This document shows positions 1-9,600 of a stretch of DNA of 64,000 nucleotides, piece by piece. Source of the DNA: Telmatactis stephensoni (Eukaryota > Cnidaria > Anthozoa > Actiniaria > Isophelliidae). The position numbers and the translations under genes were made by a program. The notes beneath the pieces are model-generated. The model was not told where the DNA came from. It did not search any database and saw only the letters and a program-made list of their open reading frames with translations. The stretch spans positions 1-64,000 of the forward strand of contig JALIZF010001883.1 of the NCBI GenBank assembly GCA_029948255.1, written 5' to 3'. Every line of letters starts with the position of its first letter. Within the stretch, counting starts at the first letter, position 1.

Positions 1-78
1 AATTGTAAAGCAATTGTTTGAGATTTCCTTCTGGAATTCAGTAACAATGATCAGATAGTTAATGTTATTTGGGATTGG

Positions 79-523
79 TTTAGTGTGAAAACCTCCTCAT
101 CACATATAATAAGCCAGTTAATTACCTCGAACCTCGGCTTTTAGGCCTACGGCCCTCGGAATGTATATAGCCAAAAGCCTCGGTTCTCGGTAATTAACTC
201 TGACAAAAGCCTCGGTTCTCGTAATTAACTGGCTAATCATATCCATTTTGAAATCACTCACAAATTCGGTAATCTGATTGGTTAAAAAGTGTGCGATTTA
301 AGCATTAATCGCACTATTTTGAATCATTAATAGCATCATTTTGTCTGCCAAGTCATTTGGAACTGCAGGCCTGATAAAAGAGTTTGAATCTTTATTGTGA
401 TTTCAAAATGAATATGATTAATAGGTAATAGAACTTCGTGTCGTGCAATTTGGGCCCAAATTGCACTCCACTCAGTTCTATTACCATTATTTATTATATG
501 ATTGAGGAGGTTTTCACACTAAA
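79..523. mobile_element. Non-autonomous TIR element (MITE-like)
   Basis: Terminal inverted repeats of about 33 bp are visible: the left end reads TTTAGTGTGAAAACCTCCTC and the right end is its near-exact reverse complement. Between them lie two further palindromes, one rich in CCTCGG-type words (about 121-230) and one around GCAATTTGGGCCCAAATTGC (about 444-465). There is no coding capacity. A related end and hairpin occur at 51440-51572, so this is a dispersed family. I could not define a target-site duplication. The superfamily is not assigned. Confidence 0.75.
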
Positions 524-934
524 ACACTGATCGAAAAATCGAAATTTTGTATGAAAACACTTACAGTTATGCAAGAGATACAAACAAATTTCGATTTTTG
601 ATCATGAAAATTCGTATCTCCTTGATTTTTCAACTTATATCCTTCAAACTTCACAGTTTTACTGATTTTGATGTGGTCTTTCCAGCTATGGTCATTGTTT
701 TTTAAGTTTGGGAACTTTTGGAATTACACGAAAAAGCCGTTAATATGAAATGACTGTAGCAATTCACAAAATACCTCATTTACACGTATAAGATTGCAGA
801 ATACGTCTTGGTAACAGTCATATTCGGATTCAGCATGAAAAATTAGTTTAGAATAGTTATGTTACCAGCCTCTACCACAAAATGCCCTCTGCACTTTTTG
901 CGATACGATCGACTTTTTCAGTTTTGTGCCTTGT
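524..934. other. No gene seen
   Basis: AT-rich sequence without a credible exon, RNA gene or repeat that I can name. Confidence 0.5.
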
Positions 935-1110
935 CTAAAAGGCGGGTATAGGTCTGCAGAAGGTCTCGGGTTCAAATCCTAAAGTAATTTCTCAAGAGAT
1001 ATTTTTTTAACCAAAATTGGCTACTAATTAGTGTTTGATTTCGGGGCTCAGTAGAAAATTTCTAAGTCTAACATCCAGATTAAGATTACCTAGGGAAGTA
1101 TGGGGCGAGG
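935..1110 (+). repeat. Degenerate tRNA-derived SINE-like copy
   Basis: The segment shares a series of blocks, in order, with 51733-51930: a GCGGGTATAGG block, a TCTCGGGTTCAAATCC box-B-like block, a run of A/T, AAATTTCTAAGTCT, and AAGGAAGTATGG-type sequence. The better copy at 51733 also has a box-A-like GCTCAGTAGTATAGTGG. Shared order of tRNA-promoter-like boxes followed by a common body is what a tRNA-derived SINE looks like. This copy has lost the box A. Confidence 0.5.
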
Positions 1111-1755
1111 GCAATATCTGTATAATGCCCTTGAATTCATAATGACTAGGGGAATACGCGATATAAAGCCCTACAAGTAACAAAAAAAGCCGACTCAATC
1201 ATATAATAAAACAGATTAAGGACCTTCGTGGGCTTGTTCACCCGTTAGCGCGTGCTTCTTCGATATAGATCAAAAAATTTAAATTTATTTTTTTGGTTTT
1301 TCGTTTTATTCTTTTTCATCGAGACGAATTGTAAATAAATTTGCAAAAAATGTATTACAAGGAATTTTTTGAAAGAAACAAAATAAAGTACAAAAAAGAA
1401 AAATTGAAAGCAACAACAAACAAACAAACAAACAAAAGCCTATTAATCTAAGCAATAAAACTGTACAACTTTGGGCGAAAAATTGTTGCGCGTATTACTA
1501 TCAGCGTGGACAAGTCTGCCATCAGCAAAAGTCTAGGTTGCTGGCGAAAAATGACTTGTAATCTGATGGCTTAAATAACACTTTAAGTTGCACAGTTTTC
1601 GTAGTCGAAGACACGCATAGAAAAGAGCCGCATTGGTAGTCAGTTTTGGGGTTTTAACTCCAATATGATTAAGTATTAGCATGTCAATTAGCGTCAAGCT
1701 TTGTGCATTACCCAAGAACACAGTTGCATTGTTATTAACAGTTGAGCGTAATTAC
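1111..1755. other. Probable intron or downstream sequence of the SET gene; no exon found
   Basis: I looked here on the minus strand for a terminal exon that would follow the last phase-1 exon (1878-1756). I found no acceptor leading into an open frame with a convincing stop. The short open frames here (about 1245-1427 and 1533-1721, minus) have no matching splice acceptor. Confidence 0.4.
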
Positions 1756-1878
1756 CTCCCTTTTTTGGTGCATTTGCATTGTGTTTGCTTTCAACCTCAC
1801 TAGATGAAGATTCCTCTCCCTCAGACGACACTTTTTGGCCATCATCCTTAAGACAATGCTTGTCACAACTTGTTTTAC
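1756..1878 (-). CDS. SET-gene tail exon F (phase 1-1, partial gene end)
   Basis: Minus-strand exon read from an acceptor (CTTGAAG before GTAAAAC) to a donor (GGGAG before GTAATT). It is 123 nt, begins with two bases and ends with one base of split codons, so it is phase-symmetric like the array exons upstream. The frame is open and encodes about 40 residues: a Cys/His/Lys-rich start, then a Ser/Glu-rich stretch (EGEESSSSEVES) and a lysine-rich end. Joined to exon E the split codon is GGT (Gly). I found no stop codon or terminal exon further left, so the gene probably continues beyond the window. The assignment to the SET gene rests on strand, order and phase and not on transcript data. Confidence 0.55.
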
Positions 1879-2822
1879 CTTCAAGAGATCATGAAAGTAG
1901 AAGCGTTTCTATGAGGTAGCATCAACGTCAGACAGGGCAAGTGAATACTGCGAGCCATGTAAAGGCCTGTTCCCACGGGCGAATTTTTGCTCCAAAAGTT
2001 AAAGTTTTACTGCGATTTTTACGGAACCACCAGCGATTTTCCAAATTCACATCGCCACGATATCGCAGCTGTTTTGAACATGTTCAAATTTGACGGCGAC
2101 TTTAGTGTGATTTACTCAGGAGAAAGACAAAAAAGATGTTGTAGGGGTAACCGCAGGGGAAATTTGTATTTGTTTTCTGATAAACAAAATGTCTGAAAAG
2201 CGGCACAATTTCAACAAATATTTCAACAATCATGGTCTGCTGAAGACGAAGACGTTTTGATAGCAAACTGGGGGCGGGAAATATAGATATCTTTACAAAA
2301 GAAATTTTTCCAACTTTAAGAGGACAGACAAAATAGGGGGATGTCGCTAGATCCTGTGGCAGTCGAAGTTTCATTTGAGCTAAGTCTTCTAATTATTCCT
2401 ATGTTTTCCCAACAATATTAGAAGTCTCAGAAAAAATATAGAAACCTGCAAAATGTTTGTGAAATCAATAGGCAAATCAGAAAATATATAATTTGTAGCG
2501 TCGTCTATAGACAACACAATAATCCCAGCTCCTTCATTGAATACCTACTTAACCAGCTGGAAACCTTAGCGCGCAAATAACGATGTGATCACTCATTTGT
2601 CATTCATTTGTACCATAGATGAATTTGAATAAAGTATTCTTGTTGTTTGTTTTACAGAGAAATATTGCTGACTGGTGCTATCGTTCTTTTTAGTGTATCA
2701 AGAGTTATCAATAGCGTCCACTGTCTGTATTGAAGTTTATAAGTTAACCCTTTCCCTACAGAAATAATACAGATTCCTTGTCAGTGAAACTAGTCAATTC
2801 ATAACTTGAAAATAACAAGTAC
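1879..2822 (-). other. Intron of the SET gene (model)
   Basis: Sequence between exons F and E. No further exon or recognisable repeat was found; the open frames at 1987-2196 (+) and 2102-2374 (-) have no supporting splice sites or homology that I recognise. Confidence 0.4.
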
Positions 2823-2897
2823 CTGTACTGCTGTCTTCTTCGGAGGAAGATGAACTGGTAAACATCATTTTCCTCTTACGTTTTTGTCTCTTGTTAC
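2823..2897 (-). CDS. SET-gene tail exon E with nuclear-localisation-like basic cluster
   Basis: Minus-strand exon of 75 nt between acceptor TATCATAG and donor ACAG/GTACTTG. It starts with two bases and ends with one base of split codons, phase 1-1, so it fits between exons D and F without disturbing the frame. It encodes about 24 residues: a strongly basic run KRQKRKRKMM, which resembles a classical nuclear localisation signal, followed by a serine run and an acidic SEEDSS end. A nuclear signal suits a protein with a SET domain at its N-terminus. The membership is inferred from matching phase, order and strand. Confidence 0.6.
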
Positions 2898-3596
2898 CTA
2901 TGATAAAACAAAACATATGCAATAAGCAATGTGCGCAAACGGGTCACGTTACCATATCTCTCAAGTAAATCAGAATCCGCCCTGGAGTCATAAATAATAT
3001 AATAATGATGAATAGCTACAAATCCGATAAATGCCGATACCATTGGACAATTGAATGTGGTTACTTTATATTTTATTGACGTGATAAATTAAATCACAGT
3101 TTTTATCGCGTGAATATGCTACATGGTCGTTTCAATGGTTTAATATCATTATTGAGCAAAACATTGGCTATATCATCTCCTTAATTCATTAAATTTCAAA
3201 CAAGTAAGAAATACATAACTAGTAACAGAAATCGAGCTAAGCAGATTTGAGGTTTGTTTTGTCTCAAAGAAAAAGAAAGGACAAGTTCTCTATTTTCCTT
3301 ACCTCTTTTAACACATTCCCCATTCATCCCTAACATAGGTTTAACACTCTTTTCAAGCATAATCTTACGTTTTCTAGCATTCATAAATTAAAAACGCCAG
3401 GGTCTCCTTTTTCAATTCTCCCCCATTCCCATCCCTTTCCCTTTACCGCATATAGGACGCCCTGGGTTCCGAAGGATAATAATAATAATCCACTTATTAC
3501 GCGCTTATCCATTTCTGCTCTAAGCGCAAAAAAAGAAAGAAGAAAAAAAAAAAAGTCAAGCTATTTCAGTAAGCTATTATATGTATATCAACTTAC
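2898..3596 (-). other. Intron of the SET gene (model)
   Basis: Between exons E and D. A tempting open stretch ending at a donor-like CTCTTTTAACAC/CTTACC site (3303-3373) was tested as an exon but has the wrong phase. Otherwise AT-rich, with an A-rich tract near 3530-3555. Confidence 0.4.
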
Positions 3597-3704
3597 TCTT
3601 AGATTTTTGAATTCCACAGTCTTGATATAAAATTGTATTATCCACATGAATACTGTTCTCTGAATCCTTCAAACAGATCTTTTTCTTTGCAAGCAATTGA
3701 GGCT
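3597..3704 (-). CDS. SET-gene tail exon D (phase 1-1)
   Basis: Minus-strand exon of 108 nt between acceptor ATCTTTTAAG and a strong donor (AAGA before GTAAGT). It is phase-symmetric (two bases in, one base out), and the frame is open for about 35 residues beginning PQLLAKKKICLKDSEN. When the last array exon (6878-6714, ending in one G) is joined to it, the split codon is GAG. When it is joined to exon E, the split codon is AGT. This gives an uninterrupted frame across the whole predicted tail. No family is recognised; the peptide is polar and lysine-rich. Confidence 0.6.
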
Positions 3705-3871
3705 CTTAAAAGATAACACAAAAATTCATATTGGTGGGGGGGGGGGGAGTAAACTGTAAAATCTCAACGAAGTTAAATAAAACAAACACATTAGGAACTA
3801 ATCGAACTTCATTGAATAATGAAACAAAGCTTATTTTAAGACATTGCTAATTTTTTTGAATTGCATATAAG

Positions 3872-4003
3872 GAGTGGTTTTCATAAATCCGTGAAATACA
3901 CTTTATTACACATTAATGTTCATGTTTTCTTTTGTTTTCGGTGTATTACTTTATTACACTTTAGCTATTACACTTTATTTCACGGGTTTACGAAAACCAC
4001 TCT
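3872..4003. repeat. Palindromic hairpin element
   Basis: The arms GAGTGGTTTTCATAAATCCG and its near reverse complement (TTTACGAAAACCACTC) bracket a TTACACTTTA-rich loop. It abuts the next palindrome at 4007. This is a MITE-like, non-coding element. Confidence 0.6.
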
Positions 4004-4006
4004 ATC

Positions 4007-4357
4007 TAGAGTGCATTTCATATGTCTGTGAAATAAGATCAAGTTATTTGTGGCTATTTAGTTGCTATTTAGTTGTTATTTAGTTACTACCATTGAACCA
4101 GAACTTTCTTATAATAGCAATACACTGGATGCGTAGAAAGTCTGTTTCAATGAAAGAAACAATGAAGGTTTATTTGAAGTAATAAAGTAATTAAAAGCTA
4201 TTATGCAAAGTCATTTGTCTCAATTCTCTTGTGTATTTGATGTCTCCAGTGTATTGCTATCATAAGAAAGTTCTGGTTCAATGCTAGTGACTAAATAGCA
4301 ACTAAATAAGCACAAATAACTTTGATCTTATTTCACCGACATATGAAATGCACTCTA
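4007..4357. mobile_element. Palindromic MITE-like element
   Basis: Ends are inverted copies of TAGAGTGCATTTCATATGTC, and the inversion extends for over 100 bp through the TTTAGTTGCTATTTAG and CAGAACTTTCTTAT blocks. There is no coding capacity. The palindrome is long enough to fold as one hairpin. Confidence 0.75.
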
Positions 4358-4546
4358 GTCCGGTAGTAAGAGATATTATGAGTAATTCCTTCTTGTATCA
4401 AGTATAATATTCTTTATCCCACAGCATAGAAAATACAGCCAATCAAAAAACAGGAAAGCCGCTGTATATTCGGCGGTATTCCATTGATCCTTCCCATGAC
4501 ACATTGCGCCAACTGCTGTATTTTTTGTGGCGTGGGATAAAATAGT

Positions 4547-4677
4547 TATACAATGGTTTCTTGTGGCATACTGTGGACATCCCACTCGTCACTTGCATTT
4601 TAAGGCTCGTGTGTATACTAGAAAATACAAGTGACTCGTGGGATATTCCACGGTATGCCACTCTAAACCATTGTATA
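4547..4677. repeat. Palindromic repeat
   Basis: Left arm (about 4547-4600) and right arm (about 4620-4677) are diverged inverted copies; both carry TATACAATGG, GTGGCATAC and a CCCACTCGTCACTTG-like block. The element may extend left to about 4376. It is non-coding. Confidence 0.55.
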
Positions 4678-4936
4678 GCTACTATATACATATTCCGGTT
4701 AGTAAATATACTTGATGACACTTTAATAAAAAAGCAACCCTGTGCAGGAGCTTTCCGGGATTTTAAAGCTAAATCTAGGTTTCTCTCCTCCAACTAACGT
4801 ACTATATCCATAACTAAATACTAGAAACTAATGCCCTGGGCTAATTAAGGTAAGCTGAAAGTTTTAAAATTAAGAACCCAAAGCCAAACTTAAACAAACA
4901 AAAATTGTGTCTCTGACTGACGCAGATGCATTATAG

Positions 4937-5270
4937 GCCGCCGCCCGATTGGCTCAGTTGGTTGAGCGTCGGTCTCTCGTGCGGGAGGTCGGGGTTCGAA
5001 TCCCGGCCGGACCAACACTCAGGTCTTAAAATAACTGAGGAGGAAGGTGCTGCCTTGTAACTACATCTGCAAATGGTTAGACCTTCACGTCTTCTCGGAT
5101 AAGGACGTTAAACCGTAGGCCCCGTCTCAATTTATATATTGAGACGTTCCAGCAATAAGGCCGGCCTGCGGTATTAGCGTTGAAAACTACTGGTGAATGA
5201 GGCCTTAAAATCATGTATTACAACCAGTAGTGGAGCTACTTTAGCGGGTGCTGGAATCTAACGAAGAAAA
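4937..5270 (+). mobile_element. tRNA-derived SINE
   Basis: A box A (TGGCTCAGTTGG, 4950-4961) and a perfect box B (GGTTCGAATCC, 4993-5003) show a tRNA-like RNA polymerase III promoter. They are followed by a non-tRNA body that includes a CTTCTCGGATAAGGACGTTAAACC block. The 5' bases do not pair with CCGGACC at the 3' end of the tRNA-like part, and no clean anticodon stem forms. It is therefore a SINE head and not a working tRNA gene. The 3' limit is approximate. Confidence 0.75.
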
Positions 5271-5376
5271 AATAGGCTCATGACTCGTTGGAAGGACAAC
5301 CATAATAACCTGTGGCGTATAGTTAGCATGCATATTATAATATGAAATTGGACTCTAATTGATATATAATCTGTAC

Positions 5377-5476
5377 CTGTGGATGTCTGTGCAGGTGATC
5401 TACTAAGACAGGGATAGATGGAACTCACTTTCATCTCCTCACTTTCATACCCACTGGCGCTATCAGAGACAATATC
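5377..5476 (-). CDS. Possible extra exon C (frame does not fit)
   Basis: On the minus strand, an acceptor (TTTTTGGTAG) is followed by 100 nt open in one frame (SDSASGYESEEMK) to a donor (ACAG before GTACAG). The Ser/Glu-rich content and the position between the array and exon D suit the SET gene tail. However, it would start in phase 0 while its upstream neighbour ends in phase 1, and the phase-1 frame hits a stop. It could be a spurious match, an alternatively used exon, or need another small exon before it. Confidence 0.25.
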
Positions 5477-5980
5477 CTACCAAAAACCAAGCAGTTCATG
5501 ATTAGGAGTTATCAAGATCCCACTTTAATATATAGGAGGTGATGTGTGGCGCCAGCGAACATCAACGGAAGTCGTGTTTGAAAGACAGCAAACGCTAAAT
5601 GTTTTTTTAAACAATGTATTGGTTAATTTAGAGGCTCAAAACTTTTTGGGAGTTCAAACTGTTGTCCATCAACCTTATTCATTTTACAGGTCATTTTCAA
5701 AAAGTCCAACAATACCGGAATGCTTAAGATACGCTGTAGGTCGCAACTTCACAACACTGATTGCTTATTTGTATCAATCTGGACCTTTTATCAATTTATA
5801 TTGTTCCTTCTCTTTTTCAATTGGCCACAATAACAACTTTTAAAGTTACAATAATAAGACAAGTCTTTAATTTACCAGATTCTTGACGCGTTCAGATATC
5901 AAATCATCCTTTTCTTGCATTCCTCCTCTGAAAGTGGATTCTGAAGAAAAGTACTTAAATTATTACATACAGTACTTGAT

Positions 5981-5983
<3 letters not shown>

Positions 5984-6030
<47 letters not shown>

Positions 6031-6240
6031 AGTGAAGAGGTGTTGTCCAACTATGTACTCCCAGTAAAAGGATCCTTCAGGATTCACAGTCTGCACTTCA
6101 TAGAAATATCTTAAGAAAGTTAAAAGAGAAGGCACGCAACTTCTAATAATGTCCAAAAAGAATTTTAATTCGGTCTTCTTCAGTAAAATAAAATGCAACA
6201 ACTAAAAGTTATACGTACAAGGTAAAAGGAGGGGATGGTG
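5984..6240 (-). mobile_element. Truncated Penelope-like element 3' end
   Basis: A (GA)n tract is followed by TAAGTGAAGAGGTGTT and a body with GGATCCTTCAGGATTCACAG, TCTGCACTTCATAGAAATATC and CGGTCTTCTTCAG. The same string of blocks occurs at both ends of the inverted Penelope pair at 55501-57602, where it lies downstream of a GIY-YIG reading frame. This copy is 5'-truncated to the non-coding tail. Confidence 0.65.
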
Positions 6241-6447
6241 AATTATCAATTAGACAACAGAAAGCCGCGCGCCCATGGCGTTATAGACGCAAGAGAGAAA
6301 ATATAAAGAACGATTAACAAACGTAAGAGTGGCACGAGGCGTAGCCGAGTGCGACTCTAGTTTGTTAAGAGTTCTTTATATTTTCTCAAGTGCGTCTATA
6401 ACGCAATGGGCAGCGGCTTTCTGTTGTCTAATTGATTTATAACAGAG
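6241..6447. repeat. Inverted-repeat (MITE-like) element
   Basis: The left arm (AATTAGACAACAGAAAGCCGC, GCGTTATAGACGC, AAAATATAAAGAAC) recurs inverted on the right (GTTCTTTATATTTT, GCGTCTATAACGC, GCGGCTTTCTGTTGTCTAATT). It is non-coding and directly adjoins the Penelope tail on its left. Confidence 0.7.
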
Positions 6448-6469
6448 CCTAGAACGTTAGAAACGGAGC

Positions 6470-6655
6470 CATGCAGCCCATGCGGAAATAGTTCATAGAT
6501 TTTTCAGCCAATCAGAGCGCGCGTTATATGTGTCGCCATCTTAAAAACGAACGATTTGAAAAAGACGATGACGAAGATTGTACGCGCGCAGTGCAGCCCA
6601 TGGGCAAATAGTTCATAGCTTTCTGGCCAATCAGAGCGTGCGTAACATTGTAGCT
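6470..6655 (+). repeat. Pair of diverged direct repeats
   Basis: Two copies of about 55 bp (near 6476 and 6593) share GCAGCCCATG, AAATAGTTCATAG and CCAATCAGAGCG. This is probably the edge of another old repeat next to the start of the 1046-bp array. Confidence 0.5.
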
Positions 6656-6690
6656 ATGTTATAAAGGTATATATATATATATGATATATC

Positions 6691-9600
6691 GACACTTAGC
6701 AGCATGTACATACCAGTTTGCAATTCGTTTGCTGATAGAGAGCAAATGTCAGCCTGATTCCCAGATCCATCATCTTCACTTTCGTTTAGTTCAGCATTCT
6801 TGTGGCTACTGCTCGACTTCGTTTCCTTGTTTTGTCGCTTTTGTCTCATAACTTGGCCATAATCTTTTTGCATCTTGCCTGTCTTATCTATGAGTAGTCA
6901 ATATTAACAAATGCATATTAACAAAATAGAAAGATGCAGTTTTTATAACACCAAGATTGTTGAACAGCTTTTTCTCAATTAAGAGAGACAATGTCCCTAA
7001 ATATATATTTATCAAAAAAAATTGATTTATGATTGATCACATCAAGTGCTACCAAAACTATATCACCAATTACGAGCTGTATTGCTAACATGGACAAAAT
7101 TGCCTTTGCGATGAGAAATACAAATGGAACATAATATGTACAAGAATACGCAATATTCAGGTCTTTTCCTTAGTAATGGTTACCAAATAAAAGACTCTTG
7201 CAGACACCTCATGCAGTACTTCTCATACAAGTAAAACTACATGTGCATGGGACAGCAAATTAGAAAACATTGTTTGTTTCAGAACACAGGGAATGACATA
7301 AACAGTGTACATACCAGCTGTTTCCAAGGAATCTGCAGACAAAGCGTTTTTCTGTTTTTTATTTTTCAACAAATTCTTGTCCTTGTGATGCACTATACTC
7401 TCATTCTTGCCACCTTCCTCCTCTTGAATCTTGCCTTCAGAAGAAAAAAAGAAAAAAATAATGGTAGTTTTATTGTATTGACTTTGTGACACAACGAGTG
7501 TGATACTTCTGTTGTCTTGAAATGGGGACAACTGTCATCTTATCATTATCGTATCATACTTTGTTTTTATCATACTGTATGAAAATCACAGTCCTAAAAC
7601 AATTATCACCAAAGTTGAAAATGTCTCGAGAGTAAGATATTGTTGACATGTTTTAATGGAAAGTGTAGCAAGTAAGGCGAAGACTGAAAATATGCATTTT
7701 CATATGGAGGGCTGGAGATGCTTCAAGAAAATTGATGGACACTTAGCAGCATGTACATACCAGTTTGCAATTCGTTTGCTGATAGAGAGCAAATGTCAGC
7801 CTGATTCCCAGATCCATCATCTTCACTTTCGTTTAGTTCAGCATTCTTGTGGCTACTGCTCGACTTCGTTTCCTTGTTTTGTCGCTTTTGTCTCATAACT
7901 TGGCCATAATCTTTTTGCATCTTGCCTGTCTTATCTATGAGTAGTCAATATTAACAAATGCATATTAACAAAATAGAAAGATGCAGTTTTTATAACACCA
8001 AGATTGTTGAACAGCTTTTTCTCAATTAAGAGAGACAATGTCCCTAAATATATATTTATCAAAAAAAATTGATTTATGATTGATCACATCAAGTGCTACC
8101 AAAACTATATCACCAATTACGAGCTGTATTGCTAACATGGACAAAATTGCCTTTGCGATGAGAAATACAAATGGAACATAATATGTACAAGAATACGCAA
8201 ATTCAGGTCTTTTCCTTAGTAATGGTTACCAAATAAAAGACTCTTGCAGACACCTCATGCAGTACTTCTCATACAAGTAAAACTACATGTGCATGGGACA
8301 GCAAATTAGAAAACATTGTTTGTTTCAGAACACAGGGAATGACATAAACAGTGTACATACCAGCTGTTTCCAAGGAATCTGCAGACAAAGCGTTTTTCTG
8401 TTTTTTATTTTTCAACAAATTCTTGTCCTTGTGATGCACTATACTCTCATTCTTGCCACCTTCCTCCTCTTGAATCTTGCCTTCAGAAGAAAAAAAGAAA
8501 AAAATAATGGTAGTTTTATTGTATTGACTTTGTGACACAACGAGTGTGATACTTCTGTTGTCTTGAAATGGGGACAACTGTCATCTTATCATTATCGTAT
8601 CATACTTTGTTTTTATCATACTGTATGAAAATCACAGTCCTAAAACAATTATCACCAAAGTTGAAAATGTCTCGAGAGTAAGATATTGTTGACATGTTTT
8701 AATGGAAAGTGTAGCAAGTAAGGCGAAGACTGAAAATATGCATTTTCATATGGAGGGCTGGAGATGCTTCAAGAAAATTGATGGACACTTAGCAGCATGT
8801 ACATACCAGTTTGCAATTCGTTTGCTGATAGAGAGCAAATGTCAGCCTGATTCCCAGATCCATCATCTTCACTTTCGTTTAGTTCAGCATTCTTGTGGCT
8901 ACTGCTCGACTTCGTTTCCTTGTTTTGTCGCTTTTGTCTCATAACTTGGCCATAATCTTTTTGCATCTTGCCTGTCTTATCTATGAGTAGTCAATATTAA
9001 CAAATGCATATTAACAAAATAGAAAGATGCAGTTTTTATAACACCAAGATTGTTGAACAGCTTTTTCTCAATTAAGAGAGACAATGTCCCTAAATATATA
9101 TTTATCAAAAAAAATTGATTTATGATTGATCACATCAAGTGCTACCAAAACTATATCACCAATTACGAGCTGTATTGCTAACATGGACAAAATTGCCTTT
9201 GCGATGAGAAATACAAATGGAACATAATATGTACAAGAATACGCAAATTCAGGTCTTTTCCTTAGTAATGGTTACCAAATAAAAGACTCTTGCAGACACC
9301 TCATGCAGTACTTCTCATACAAGTAAAACTACATGTGCATGGGACAGCAAATTAGAAAACATTGTTTGTTTCAGAACACAGGGAATGACATAAACAGTGT
9401 ACATACCAGCTGTTTCCAAGGAATCTGCAGACAAAGCGTTTTTCTGTTTTTTATTTTTCAACAAATTCTTGTCCTTGTGATGCACTATACTCTCATTCTT
9501 GCCACCTTCCTCCTCTTGAATCTTGCCTTCAGAAGAAAAAAAGAAAAAAATAATGGTAGTTTTATTGTATTGACTTTGTGACACAACGAGTGTGATACTT

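Noticed and set aside
3303..3373. Possible extra SET-gene exon
   Set aside because: There is a fair donor, but the only acceptor gives a length and phase that do not fit the phase-1 chain.
4950..5020. tRNA gene
   Set aside because: Boxes A and B are good, but the acceptor and anticodon stems do not pair and a SINE body follows.
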